NCBI GenBank assembly: GCA_903893795.1 | Contig: CAITNO010000087.1 | Coordinates: forward strand, 1 to 64,000 | DNA from: Candidatus Hydrogenedentota bacterium | Lineage (GTDB): Bacteria; Hydrogenedentota; Hydrogenedentia; Hydrogenedentales; CAITNO01 | Reading direction: 5' to 3' | DNA: 64,000 bases | Notes under the pieces: generated by a model | Told to the model about the DNA's origin: nothing | What the model saw: the letters and a program-made list of their open reading frames with translations, nothing else | The model's database searches: none | Part shown: piece by piece, positions 1 through 8,804 of the stretch | Position numbering within the stretch: the stretch's first letter is position 1 | How the letters are laid out: each line of letters opens with the position of its first letter | Position numbers and translations under genes: made by a program

Positions 1-57
1 CAAAAAGCAAGGGGTTTTACAAAGACCGTCTAAAATCTAGATAAAGGCCAAACACCA

Positions 58-83
58 GGAAGAGGCTTCCAGCCTCTTTCTTC
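58..83. repeat. Short palindromic repeat, copy 1
   Basis: A small palindrome built on AGAGGCTTCCAGCCTCT. The same sequence, inverted, recurs at 23063-23086 (GAAAGAGGCTGGAAGCCTCT). It is one of several dispersed palindromic families in the window. No gene is visible in positions 1-212; this repeat and the hairpin at 158-188 are the only structures seen there. Confidence 0.6.
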
Positions 84-157
84 CCTCACCCAGGGTTCAG
101 GCCAAAGACGAACGCGGCAGGATGCCCCGTCTACGCTTTGTTCGTTCCCTATGCAAC

Positions 158-188
158 GAAGCCGGCACAGTCTTGGTGTGCCGGCTTC
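158..188 (-). terminator. Hairpin terminator after the isomerase-like gene
   Basis: A perfect 12-bp stem (GAAGCCGGCACA / TGTGCCGGCTTC) with a 7-nt loop lies 25 bp beyond the stop of the minus-strand gene at 213-1091. It is not followed by a strong U-tract on the minus strand, so it may act as a stabilising 3' hairpin rather than a classical intrinsic terminator. Confidence 0.5.
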
Positions 189-212
189 GTTTGAATTCGT
201 TTGGAAAGGCGT

Positions 213-1091
213 TTATGCGGGGAAGCAGGCGCGGGTGGCCTTGAGAATGTCGTCGTTGTTCTTGGTGGAGGAGCCGCATTCCAGGGCGACGAAGCCCTTG
301 TAGCTGGTGCCCGCGATGGCCTTGAAGATGTTTGTGTAGTTCAGTTCGCCCGTGCCCGGCTCCTTGCGGCCCGGATTGTCGGCCACGTGGAAGTGGCCGA
401 TGTGCTCGATGTTGTCGCGGAGGTTGCGGATCACGTTGCCCTCGGTGATCTGCTGGTGGTAGATGTCAAAGAGCATCTTCACATTGGGGCTGTTGACCCC
501 CTTGATGATCTCCATGGTGTGGTCCGTGCGTGACATGAAGTATCCCTTGTGGTCCACCAGGATGTTGAGCGCTTCCATGACGATGATGACGTCGTTCTTT
601 TCCGCAATCGGCGCGAGCCTTCTCAGGCACTGGATGACGGCCTCGGTCTGCTTTTCACGGCTCACATCCTTGCGCTCGTTGCCGCTCAGGCCGATGAGAT
701 GCTTGCAGTTGAGCCGCTTGGCGAGTTCGACACGTGTCTTGAAGTGGTCCACAATCCCGTCGTGGTCCTTGGGCTGAACCATGCCGCCGGGGGCGATGGC
801 GCCCGCGCCGACCATGCAGCTCAGTTCGAGGCCCAGCGAATCGGCCTTCTTGCGGAGGGCGTCGAAATCACCCTCCGGTCCGAGCCATTCATAGGCGGGG
901 AAGCCCCACTTGGCGACCTGTTCCAACTTCTGGTCCACGGTGCCCTCAAAGGTGTCGATGGGCACGGACATGGTGATAGGCAGCTTGGAGAAGGGGCCTT
1001 CGGGGGCGGCTTCCGCCGGGGACATTTTGCCCAGAACGGCAGCGCCGACACCGGCGGCCACGGAACTCATCAGGAACCCGCGTCGATCCAT
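213..1091 (-). CDS. Tat-exported TIM-barrel protein, hydroxypyruvate isomerase-like
   Basis: This is a 292-residue protein of the AP-endonuclease-2-like sugar isomerase/epimerase superfamily. The first 28 residues form a Tat-type signal (MDRRGFLMSS followed by a hydrophobic Ala/Gly/Val stretch and ASPAEAA-like cleavage region), so the protein is probably exported. Conserved barrel elements visible include a Glu at VMEALN, the metal-site-like FDIYH and GHFHVAD strands, and a final GFVALECG strand; this order matches the hydroxypyruvate isomerase (Hyi) branch. The family isomerises or epimerises small keto sugars using a divalent metal. The start ATG at 1091 is preceded by AAGGAG at good spacing. 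It stands alone, divergent from the next gene. The substrate cannot be read from the sequence; exported versions are common in planctomycete-like genomes next to Gfo/Idh/MocA genes. Confidence 0.8.
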   Translation of the reverse strand: MDRRGFLMSSVAAGVGAAVLGKMSPAEAAPEGPFSKLPITMSVPIDTFEGTVDQKLEQVAKWGFPAYEWLGPEGDFDALRKKADSLGLELSCMVGAGAIAPGGMVQPKDHDGIVDHFKTRVELAKRLNCKHLIGLSGNERKDVSREKQTEAVIQCLRRLAPIAEKNDVIIVMEALNILVDHKGYFMSRTDHTMEIIKGVNSPNVKMLFDIYHQQITEGNVIRNLRDNIEHIGHFHVADNPGRKEPGTGELNYTNIFKAIAGTSYKGFVALECGSSTKNNDDILKATRACFPA

Positions 1092-1227
1092 CGTACAGTC
1101 TCCTTTTCATATGTCGCGCCTGCGGCGCGCGTTGTGCCGGGTGAAACCCACAGTGCTTCACAGAATAGCATATTGGCGGACGGGACCGGAATATGAAAGG
1201 GGGTAGGTTCTGGGTGCATGCGGAAGC

Positions 1228-1330
1228 ATACACCCCCCGCTGCTTCGCAGCACCCCCCTCGCAGGGGGGATCTAAGACGACACCCCCCGCCGCTTCGCAG
1301 CACCTCCCTCGCAGGGGAGGCCTAAGTCGT
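1228..1330. repeat. Tandem pair of C-rich dispersed repeat units
   Basis: Two nearly identical units of about 50 bp stand in tandem (1228-1277 and 1280-1329), each reading ACACCCCCCGC, GCTTCGCAGCACC, then a CTCGCAGGGG hairpin arm and CTAAG. Related elements occur inside the coding region at 6505-6715 and between genes at 41743-41866 and 57546-57662. The 332-bp gap 1092-1423 holds only this repeat plus the start signals of the flanking divergent genes. Confidence 0.75.
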
Positions 1331-1423
1331 CTTTCCTCTCCATCTTCCAAGACGGACAATCTTCCAAGGCGTACTTGTCCGCCCCAAACCCGGAGGGGTA
1401 TCCTCTGGAAAACGAGGGTCTTA

Positions 1424-2797
1424 ATGATGAAAACCCATTTCCTGCTTCGGGCTGCTGCCGTAGCGCTCCTGTGTGCCGCCGCCGCGTCTCTTTTGGCTGC
1501 GGCGGATGACCCGGTCCGGCCCGCGCTTAAACTCTCTTCGGCCAGCTATGCGGGCGCGATACGGGGCGCGGACGGGCATGTGGACGTGAAGGCAATGGCG
1601 GCACGGCTCAAGGAACTGGGCGTGCACACCTACTACTGGCTGGTAAATGTGCCCGGTGACTGGGAATCGCTGCAGGAGTTTCTGCCTGAGGCGGCCGCGA
1701 TGAACCTTCAGGTGTGGCCCTATCTCGTGCCGCCCTCCGAGAGCCCGCCCCATGTGAAGTATTACTCCGAACCGTACAAGCTGGACTACCCGCGCTGGGC
1801 CGAGGAAATTGCGCGGCTGGCGCTTCAATTTCCCAATGTGACCGCGTGGGTCATCGACGATTTCTATGCCAACCGCGCACTGTACACGCCGGAGTACGTG
1901 CGGGGCATGCAGGCCCGCGCCCATGCGGTCAACCCGAAACTCGCCTTCCTGCCGCTGATGTATTTCAACGAGATTGACCGCAGTTTCGTGGAAAACTATG
2001 GTCCGGCCGTTGACGGCGTGGTGGTGGCCTATCCGCAGGATCGGGGCGAGATTGATCAGGCATGGGCCATGCTGAACGATGTAGCCAAGGCGGCTGTGGG
2101 CGATATTCGCTTTCCCGTCGCCACCCACTCCGGGGCGGGTGATTTCGGGAGGGTCAGCCAGCGCGCGCGGGTGACAGGGCAGGACCACTGCACCCTGCAA
2201 TTCCGGGAATTGGACGACTTCAACGGCAGCACCGAGGGGTACCATTTCAAGCAGGTGCTGGTGGACGATGCGGTGGTGTGGGAATCGGATGTGGCGGTGG
2301 GCAAACGGGGCTGGCAGGACGTGACGGTGGACATCACGCCGCAGGTGAAGGGCAGGCAGGAGGTCACGATCGCGTTCCGGCTGCTGGACAAGAAGGGCGT
2401 GGCCAATTTCCCCGTGCGCTGGCGCATGGCCGAACTCAAGGGCGAAGGACTGGAACCCGTCGTGGGACTGGACCGACCGGAGCAGTGGACCGTGACGCGG
2501 AAGGGCGCCTTTGAGGCGGGCTTTGGCGATGCGATTCAGCCGGGGGACCGCAAGTTCCACATTCCCTTTGTGGTGATGACGGCCGCGCAGGATGTGGAAT
2601 TCCGCCTCCGCCATGACGACCCCGTGACGCCCGACCGCATCGCCCAGTGGCTGCGCATGTGTTTGCAGGCGCAGCAAGACGGTAGGTGCGACGCCGTGGT
2701 GACCTATGCGCTTGACCTGCGCAGGCCCAACCCCGACTTCGACCCCATACGGGACCTGTTTCACGAGATGGGGCAGGACAGGCCCCGTGTGCCATAA
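1424..2797 (+). CDS. Secreted protein with glycosidase-like barrel and beta-sandwich
   Basis: A 457-residue protein starting at ATG 1424 (a second ATG follows at 1427). An open frame continues upstream to 1193, but that part is translated dispersed repeat and is excluded. Residues 1-27 are a signal peptide. Residues about 35-245 resemble a TIM barrel: AMAARLKELGVHTYYWLVN, then a strand ending VTAWVIDDFYAN with acidic residues where glycosidases carry catalytic carboxylates, then FLPLMYFNEI. Residues about 245-350 look like a beta-sandwich of the carbohydrate-binding type (FKQVLVDDAVVWESD). I do not recognise a named family, so enzymatic activity is an inference. It is followed after 27 bp by the GT39-type gene, suggesting an operon. 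Confidence 0.7.
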   Translation: MMKTHFLLRAAAVALLCAAAASLLAAADDPVRPALKLSSASYAGAIRGADGHVDVKAMAARLKELGVHTYYWLVNVPGDWESLQEFLPEAAAMNLQVWPYLVPPSESPPHVKYYSEPYKLDYPRWAEEIARLALQFPNVTAWVIDDFYANRALYTPEYVRGMQARAHAVNPKLAFLPLMYFNEIDRSFVENYGPAVDGVVVAYPQDRGEIDQAWAMLNDVAKAAVGDIRFPVATHSGAGDFGRVSQRARVTGQDHCTLQFRELDDFNGSTEGYHFKQVLVDDAVVWESDVAVGKRGWQDVTVDITPQVKGRQEVTIAFRLLDKKGVANFPVRWRMAELKGEGLEPVVGLDRPEQWTVTRKGAFEAGFGDAIQPGDRKFHIPFVVMTAAQDVEFRLRHDDPVTPDRIAQWLRMCLQAQQDGRCDAVVTYALDLRRPNPDFDPIRDLFHEMGQDRPRVP

Positions 2798-2824
2798 TCG
2801 GCGCTGAAACGGAAAGGGGCAGAT

Positions 2825-5209
2825 TTGTTTAGAAAGCTGGAAAACACCCCGTCGTCGCTGACGGGTACGGTGGTCAAAGGCACGGGCGCCCTGGCCGCGC
2901 TGGCCGTGCTGCTGGCGGTGCATGCCGCGATCAATGTCTGGTGGCTCGGCCAGGACAACCACGTCCACTGGCTCGACGAGCAGGTCCATCTGGAACAGGC
3001 CCGCGCCATATACGACGCGCTGTTCCAGTCGCCCGACACGTCCATATTGGGCCGCCTCGCCGCTGCGTTTGGCGTGGAGCCGGGCAATCCTGCCCACCCG
3101 CCGCTGCTCTATCTCTGCGGCGCGCTGTTTCAGGGCGTTTTGGGCTATGGCACCGACCAGGCCACGCTGGTGAACACGGCCGCCTTTCTGCTGCTGCTTG
3201 TGGCGGTGTACCGCATCGCCCGCGAACTGTTGCCCCGGTCGGGTGCGCTGTTCGCCACCGCCGTGGCGGGGCTGACGCCCGGACTGGCCGTGGCGTCGCG
3301 CTATTTCATGACCGATTATCTTGCGGCCTGTCTGGCGGCGTGGGCAGTGTACGCGCTGCTGCGCAGCCGGGGACTGCACGACACCCGCTGGACCGTGGCC
3401 TTCGGCGTGATCAATGCGCTGGCGCTGCTGGCCCGCACGGTCACCCCGGTGTACTATGCCGTGCCGCTGGCGATGGCGCTGGTGCTGGGACTGCTGCGCT
3501 GCCTCGGCCGCGTGGTGACAAAAGATCCGCAGTGCAGGGGCCTGGGACGGTGGATAGGGCATCTGGTGGTGGTGGCCGTGCTGGCGGGCATCATCGCTGC
3601 GCCGTGGTATGTGCGCCACCGGGACGCCTTCTTCAACTACTGGGTGGTGCGCCGCAGCGAGGACAAGCCCGTATTCTCCTTTGCCGCGGCCGCGGCAAAG
3701 CCTGCCCAACCGGCCCAGGCGACCGCGATAGCGCCCGCGGCACCGGCGCCGCCGTCCGCATTGCCGGCCGAAGCGCCCCCCCCCGCACCGCCGGCGCCCC
3801 ACCTGGTGGTGCCTGCCGCCGCGTCGCACATGCCCTGGATGCGCTATCCCGTTTTCGTGATCAACAACGGACTCTTCCTGCTGCCTTTTGTCCTGAGCTG
3901 CCTGGGGCTGGTGCTGGCCCTGCGGATCATTCCGCGGTCGGGCTGGTTTGCCTGTTTCATGCTGGCAGGCTGGGCGCTCGGTTCCTGGGTGCTGTTCACC
4001 GTGCTCTTCCGCTTCGGCACGCCGCGCTATGCCGTGCCCGTGCTGGCGCCGCTGGCCCTGTTTGCCGCGCTGCCCGCGCTGGCCCTGGCCGATGTGCGGC
4101 TTCGCCGCATGGCCTGCGGCGCGCTCCTTGCGGCAATGGCCGTGCCCTACGCCAACCTCACTTTTCAGGCACTGCCGGGCCTGTCCGAGCTGCGCCTGCC
4201 CCTGCGGCCCGACGGGACCATGCTCGGCCTCTATGATGAGCAGGGGCTCTACCTGTGCAAGGACCGGCTGACCATGGGCAACGCCTATTCGTGGCTGGGT
4301 GCGCCGGTGGCCGGGGAGGACAACTATCAGGACCGCATGTTCTTCGCCATGCTCCGCAGTGAACTCCAGCGCGGCAGAACCGAGGGCCAGTACGCCCGCT
4401 ATGCGGTGGTGAACCTGCGCGGATTTGGGTTCCAGGACAAACATTTCTGGCCCGAGCCGAACCCCTGCAGGCGGCATGATTTGCCCGCCGACCTGGCCGG
4501 GGTGAAGAGCCGAATCACCAAGGCCGCGCAGGCGTGGAAGGTGGAGGAGCTACAACCCTACCTTTCAAGCATCGATTACGTGATCTATGCGCTGGAGGAG
4601 GACCGCGCAAGCGAGGAGGAAGGTTGGCGGCAGTGGCTGGGCCTCAAGGGATTCCAGGAACTGGAACGATTTGCAGAGCCCCGCCGGGCCACCATTCCGG
4701 CATACCGCTTCGGCGTGTGGGGACGTCCCGCGCCCGCGCCGGTGGAGAAGATTTCCGCCCGTGAACAGATGGACGCGATGGGCATTGCGGCGCTGCTGAA
4801 GGCGATGAACACGCCGGAGGCCTTCGCCACGCCGGAACTGTTGAGGGCGGCCCAGGTGCGGCTCACCAAACTGCTCGCCGAATCGGACAAGACCGCCACG
4901 ACACTCAACAACTGCGTGGCGCTGACGGCCTTTGACGCCAGCCAGCGGCCCGACGGCGTGTGGGAGCTTCAGTTCATTTTCCGTGTGCTTGCGCCGGTGG
5001 ACCGGGACTACACGGCGGCGCTGCGGGGCATCGGCCCGCAGGATGTGTACTTCCGTCCCGTGCCGCCTACCCGCGAGTGGGTACCGGGCGGCTACATGCT
5101 CGTGACCCATGAAACGCGGCTCGACACCCTGCCCGGCCAGATACAAATCGGCCTCACGGCGGAAGGCACGGCGTCGCAGTGGGCCACGGTCCCCTGGCCC
5201 AAGAAATAG
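2825..5209 (+). CDS. GT39-type membrane glycosyltransferase with Ala/Pro-rich loop
   Basis: A 794-residue integral membrane protein of the GT-C fold (dolichyl-phosphate-mannose mannosyltransferase/ArnT superfamily), which moves sugars from polyprenyl carriers to extracytoplasmic acceptors. After the first membrane segment (about residues 20-40) comes the acidic pair D51-E52 (HWLDEQVH), the expected catalytic carboxylate site in the first periplasmic loop. Many hydrophobic segments follow to about residue 450, interrupted near residues 288-328 by a low-complexity Ala/Pro-rich linker. Residues from about 480 on are soluble and probably periplasmic. The start is a TTG at 2825 preceded by an AAAGGGG ribosome site. 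It sits 27 bp after the secreted barrel protein and 50 bp before the beta-helix fusion protein. Acceptor and donor are unknown. Confidence 0.78.
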   Translation: MFRKLENTPSSLTGTVVKGTGALAALAVLLAVHAAINVWWLGQDNHVHWLDEQVHLEQARAIYDALFQSPDTSILGRLAAAFGVEPGNPAHPPLLYLCGALFQGVLGYGTDQATLVNTAAFLLLLVAVYRIARELLPRSGALFATAVAGLTPGLAVASRYFMTDYLAACLAAWAVYALLRSRGLHDTRWTVAFGVINALALLARTVTPVYYAVPLAMALVLGLLRCLGRVVTKDPQCRGLGRWIGHLVVVAVLAGIIAAPWYVRHRDAFFNYWVVRRSEDKPVFSFAAAAAKPAQPAQATAIAPAAPAPPSALPAEAPPPAPPAPHLVVPAAASHMPWMRYPVFVINNGLFLLPFVLSCLGLVLALRIIPRSGWFACFMLAGWALGSWVLFTVLFRFGTPRYAVPVLAPLALFAALPALALADVRLRRMACGALLAAMAVPYANLTFQALPGLSELRLPLRPDGTMLGLYDEQGLYLCKDRLTMGNAYSWLGAPVAGEDNYQDRMFFAMLRSELQRGRTEGQYARYAVVNLRGFGFQDKHFWPEPNPCRRHDLPADLAGVKSRITKAAQAWKVEELQPYLSSIDYVIYALEEDRASEEEGWRQWLGLKGFQELERFAEPRRATIPAYRFGVWGRPAPAPVEKISAREQMDAMGIAALLKAMNTPEAFATPELLRAAQVRLTKLLAESDKTATTLNNCVALTAFDASQRPDGVWELQFIFRVLAPVDRDYTAALRGIGPQDVYFRPVPPTREWVPGGYMLVTHETRLDTLPGQIQIGLTAEGTASQWATVPWPKK

Positions 5210-5259
5210 GTGGTTGACAGGAGGAGGCGTTCCGCGCGCCGCCCTGGAAAGGTGGTCCC

Positions 5260-8200
5260 ATGAGATACCTGCGGTTTTTCCTGCTGCTGGCCGGACTGTC
5301 GGCGCTGTTGCTTTCTTTCCCGGCGTTCGCCGCCGGAGAGCCACCTGCCCCCGTGAAGCGGCTGCTCGTCAACAACGACGGCACGAACCTGTTTTGGCGC
5401 AAGGACCTCACACTGGACATGGTCAAGCGCCGGGCGGCGGAATGCCCCGACGCGGTGACCACCTACCTGCTCTGTCCCAACGGCATCCAGAAGATGATGT
5501 ATCCCGGCGAGGTGGAGGAACTGTCCACCCGCGGCGCGCTGCCCGATTTGGTCAAGGCGGGGGAGGACCCTTTCGGCCTCTTCCTCAGCGAACTGAAGAC
5601 GCGCAAGATGGAGGTCTTCATCACCTTCCGGATGAACGAGGTGCACAACGTCGACAAAAAGGACCCGGACCTGTCGAAGTTCTGGCACGCCCATCCGGAC
5701 TGGCGCGTCGAGCCCGGCGCGCCGCTGGGCAACTGGATGGCCCAGTGCCTCGACTATTCGCACCCCGAAGTGCAGGACCGCGCCGTGGCGCAAATCTGCG
5801 AGCTGCTGGAGAAGTACCGGCCCGACGGCATTGAGCTGGACTGGATGCGTTTCCCGCGACACCTGTCGGGCGATGCTGAAAAGGTCTGGAGCAACCGGGG
5901 CATGCTCAGCGACGTGGTCGCCGCCATCAGGCTCAAGGCCGACGAACTGGCCGGTCGGCTGGGCCGGCCCGTGCGCGTGGCCGTGCGCATCCCCTCCAGC
6001 ATGGCCGGATGCCGCGCGCTCGGCGTCGACCTGGCCGACTGGACGCAGCGCAAGCTGGTCGACTTCGTCACCGCCGCGCCTTTCCTCGCCTCCGACTTCT
6101 CCATGCCCATCGGTGAAATGCGCAGCGCCATGGGTGACAACAAGGTGCCCATCTACGGCTGCATCGAATTCGGCTACAGCGCCAAGTCCCACAGCGAAGC
6201 CACGCTCCACGCCGCCGCGCTCGGTCTCTACGAATCGGGGGTCGATGGCATCTACCTTTTCAACTTTCCCTGCTGGCGCGAAACGCAGGACGCCCCGCCT
6301 TGGTCCTGGGTGCCCCAACTCAAAGACCCCGTACTGCTGGCCTGCGGCACACTGGAGTTCCCGCTCATCAACGGCACCAACCGTGTGCCCAACATTGACC
6401 TTCCCGCGCCACTGCCGGTCACGCTCCAGCCCGGCGAGAGCAGGACGCTGGCACTCACCCTTCCGGGAACCGTCGTTGCTGAAAAACCGGGTCTCCGTGT
6501 AGGGCATACACCCCCCGCCCCGCCTGTGGCGGGGCCGCCCCCCTCGAGGGGGGACCTAAAACAGGCATCCTCACAGGCCTTGAATGTGAATCCGTCTTCA
6601 GTGTCTCCAGGTGAGCCTGCGGCTCATGAAGCCCACCCTGAAAACGGCCCAGTTCCGCCGTCCCTCTTGGTCCCCCCTGGAGGGGGGTGCCGCGTAGCGG
6701 CGGGGGGTGTACGCCCCACGACAGCCCGATTTACTTGTGTCCCGTCAGAGGGTGTCGAGGCAAAGCTCAACGGCGAACCTCCCTCCACCACCGCAGTGCG
6801 GCCCGGCGAAAACACCGTCGAACTGCGCAACACCGGGAGGGAAGCTGTAACGGTCACAGAGGCGCGGCTGTCAATTGAGCTGCCTGCTGTCCCGCCGACG
6901 GTGTTCCCCGAATTGAAAGCGGACCATGGCATCCATGTTGCACCGGAAGGATCGGACAAGAATCCCGGGACCTTAGAGAAACCCTTACAGAGCCTCAATT
7001 GCGCCATAAACGCAGTCAGTGACTATAAGAACCCTACCATCTGGATGCATGCGGGCACGTACAAGTACGAAGGAACGGGTGCATTTCAATGCCCCTTTGA
7101 GCCCGGTCACGACACGCCCCGTGAGGACATCCTCTATCTGCGGGCTTGGCCGGGCGACAAGGTGGTCTTCGACAAGGGTGTCTCGGTCAAGGGCTGGAAA
7201 CCCATCGAAAATGGTCTCTGGGAAGCCCCCAGCCAACTGTACGTGGGACAACTGCACGTTAATGAAGTACGCGCGCATCGGGCGCGCGGCGCTTTTCCTG
7301 AAGGCGCGGAGTTGTGGGGCGACACAGACCATATCGACGGCGTGGCCGGCTATCGCCTTCCCGACGATTCCATGACCCACTGGAAGAACACTGACGCCAT
7401 GTGCCTAGGATACTTTACCTCATGGGCGCATATGACCTGCCCGGTGGCTGGAATAAAAAAGGACGGGGACGGGCACGCCATCCTGCTAATGAGTCAGCCC
7501 TCTTTCTATTTGGGACTACACAAGGAAGGAGTGCAAATTGGTAATCCTGCCTACATCGAGAACGCGCTGGAATTGCTGGACGAACCAGGAGAATGGCAAC
7601 AAGACTCCAAGACGCAGACGCTTTACTATCTGCCCCGCGAGGGGGAAGACATGGCAACGGCCGAAATCGTTGCAGGGGGAGGTCCGTTCCTGTTTCGCAG
7701 GGTATCCCATATCTGGTTTGAGGGTATTACGTTCGCCAACGGCGCAGGGAATACCGATGCCAGCAACCACATGGACATGCAGGCCAACTTCACCATTCTA
7801 AGTTCCAGAGGGGAGGGGGTGTTCGAGCGTGACGGAAGACTGGCCATCATTCACAATGAATACTTCCAACGCAGTGCCAACCTGAATTTCTTTCACGCGA
7901 AAGATTGCCGGTTCACTAAATGCACCTTCACGCGCTTGGGCGGGGCGGGCGTCAACATTGACGCCGGTTCACAGGGGATTATCTTCGACAAATGCCTGTT
8001 TGAAGACATTGGTGAAAATGCCATTCAAATTGGCGGTGTGTGTCAGGAAGACCATCACCCTTCAAGTCCAGACAGCATCGTCCGCGACAACATTATCGCC
8101 AACTGCACCATCCGCAACTGCGGCACGGAGTTCGAGGGCAGCGTGGGCATATTTGTGGGCTATGCGAACGGCACGGTGATCTCGCACAACGAGATCTACG

Positions 8201-8649
8201 ATCTGCCCTATTCGGGCATATCGGCGGGCTGGGGATGGGGTGAGGAGGATGCGGGCGGCGGGGCCTACCCGATTCCGTACATCTATGCGACGCCGACGCC
8301 CGCAGGGGCGAACCGCATCGAGTACAACCACATCCACCACGTGATGCAGAGGCGCGACGACGGCGGCGGCGTGTACACGCTGGGGAACCAGCCGGGCACG
8401 GTTATCCGCGGCAACCATATCCACGACAACGGCGAAGGCCCCGGCGGCATCTACCTCGACGAGGGCAGCGGCTTTATCGAGATTACCGGCAACAGCGTGT
8501 ACAACGTGAAGATCCCGATGAACTACAACAACCGGGCGCAGGACCGCAAGGACACCTGTTTCGAGCACGACAACGCTTTCGGCGTCGCCCCCGGCGAGAG
8601 AGGCTTTCCGGAAGACACGGCAAAGGCGGCCGGGCCGGAACGCCCCTAA
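5260..8649 (+). CDS. Glycosidase-like barrel fused to right-handed beta-helix
   Basis: A 1129-residue secreted protein. Residues 1-24 are a signal peptide; the ATG at 5260 follows GGAAAGG. Residues about 30-360 look like a GHL10/GH10-like barrel: residues such as DGIELDWMRFP match the catalytic-strand motif of that group, and GVDGIYLFNFPCW matches a late strand. Residues about 415-487 are translated dispersed repeat (see the repeat entry). From about residue 565 (HVAPEGSDKNPGTLEKP) to the end it is a right-handed parallel beta-helix with repeated turns such as GGGVYTLGNQPGTVI and GGIYLDEGSG, a fold typical of polysaccharide lyases and glycosidases. Base composition of about 6.9-8.05 kb seems visibly less GC-rich than both ends, hinting at a mosaic gene. 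Probable function: extracellular glycan processing; specificity unknown. Confidence 0.75.
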   Translation: MRYLRFFLLLAGLSALLLSFPAFAAGEPPAPVKRLLVNNDGTNLFWRKDLTLDMVKRRAAECPDAVTTYLLCPNGIQKMMYPGEVEELSTRGALPDLVKAGEDPFGLFLSELKTRKMEVFITFRMNEVHNVDKKDPDLSKFWHAHPDWRVEPGAPLGNWMAQCLDYSHPEVQDRAVAQICELLEKYRPDGIELDWMRFPRHLSGDAEKVWSNRGMLSDVVAAIRLKADELAGRLGRPVRVAVRIPSSMAGCRALGVDLADWTQRKLVDFVTAAPFLASDFSMPIGEMRSAMGDNKVPIYGCIEFGYSAKSHSEATLHAAALGLYESGVDGIYLFNFPCWRETQDAPPWSWVPQLKDPVLLACGTLEFPLINGTNRVPNIDLPAPLPVTLQPGESRTLALTLPGTVVAEKPGLRVGHTPPAPPVAGPPPSRGDLKQASSQALNVNPSSVSPGEPAAHEAHPENGPVPPSLLVPPGGGCRVAAGGVRPTTARFTCVPSEGVEAKLNGEPPSTTAVRPGENTVELRNTGREAVTVTEARLSIELPAVPPTVFPELKADHGIHVAPEGSDKNPGTLEKPLQSLNCAINAVSDYKNPTIWMHAGTYKYEGTGAFQCPFEPGHDTPREDILYLRAWPGDKVVFDKGVSVKGWKPIENGLWEAPSQLYVGQLHVNEVRAHRARGAFPEGAELWGDTDHIDGVAGYRLPDDSMTHWKNTDAMCLGYFTSWAHMTCPVAGIKKDGDGHAILLMSQPSFYLGLHKEGVQIGNPAYIENALELLDEPGEWQQDSKTQTLYYLPREGEDMATAEIVAGGGPFLFRRVSHIWFEGITFANGAGNTDASNHMDMQANFTILSSRGEGVFERDGRLAIIHNEYFQRSANLNFFHAKDCRFTKCTFTRLGGAGVNIDAGSQGIIFDKCLFEDIGENAIQIGGVCQEDHHPSSPDSIVRDNIIANCTIRNCGTEFEGSVGIFVGYANGTVISHNEIYDLPYSGISAGWGWGEEDAGGGAYPIPYIYATPTPAGANRIEYNHIHHVMQRRDDGGGVYTLGNQPGTVIRGNHIHDNGEGPGGIYLDEGSGFIEITGNSVYNVKIPMNYNNRAQDRKDTCFEHDNAFGVAPGERGFPEDTAKAAGPERP
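6505..6715. repeat. Inverted pair of C-rich repeats inserted in frame within a gene
   Basis: Two arms of the C-rich dispersed repeat family face each other: the first reads CATACACCCCCCGCCC with a CCCCCCTCGAGGGGGG hairpin (about 6505-6557); the second, inverted, reads TCCCCCCTGGAGGGGGG then GGCGGGGGGTGTACG (about 6667-6715). The whole insert keeps the reading frame open and adds some 70 residues rich in Pro and Gly between the barrel and beta-helix parts of the host protein. Confidence 0.75.
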
Positions 8650-8804
8650 AGCATGGTGTGGCAAAATGTATTTCAAAAGGTGTTTGGGGTATACTACTAC
8701 ATGATAATTGTTTGAAAAGGTAAAGGGAAGTCCAGGGATACGGGTTGAGTCACAGGGGCATGCGCGGGTGCGATGCCATGACGTTCAAAAGAGGGTACGC
8801 TGCA

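Noticed and set aside
1193-1423. N-terminal extension of the secreted barrel protein
   Set aside because: It is translated C-rich repeat; a signal peptide starts precisely at 1424.
1421-4477. Very long open frame on the minus strand (over 1000 residues)
   Set aside because: It lies antisense to two well-supported plus-strand genes. It is rich in His, Arg, Gln and Gly, as expected for the complement of GC-rich codons, and has no recognisable domain or ribosome site.
8690-8695. TATACT hexamer considered as the kinase gene -10 box
   Set aside because: No acceptable -35 hexamer lies 16-18 bp upstream and there is no extended -10, so the evidence is too thin.
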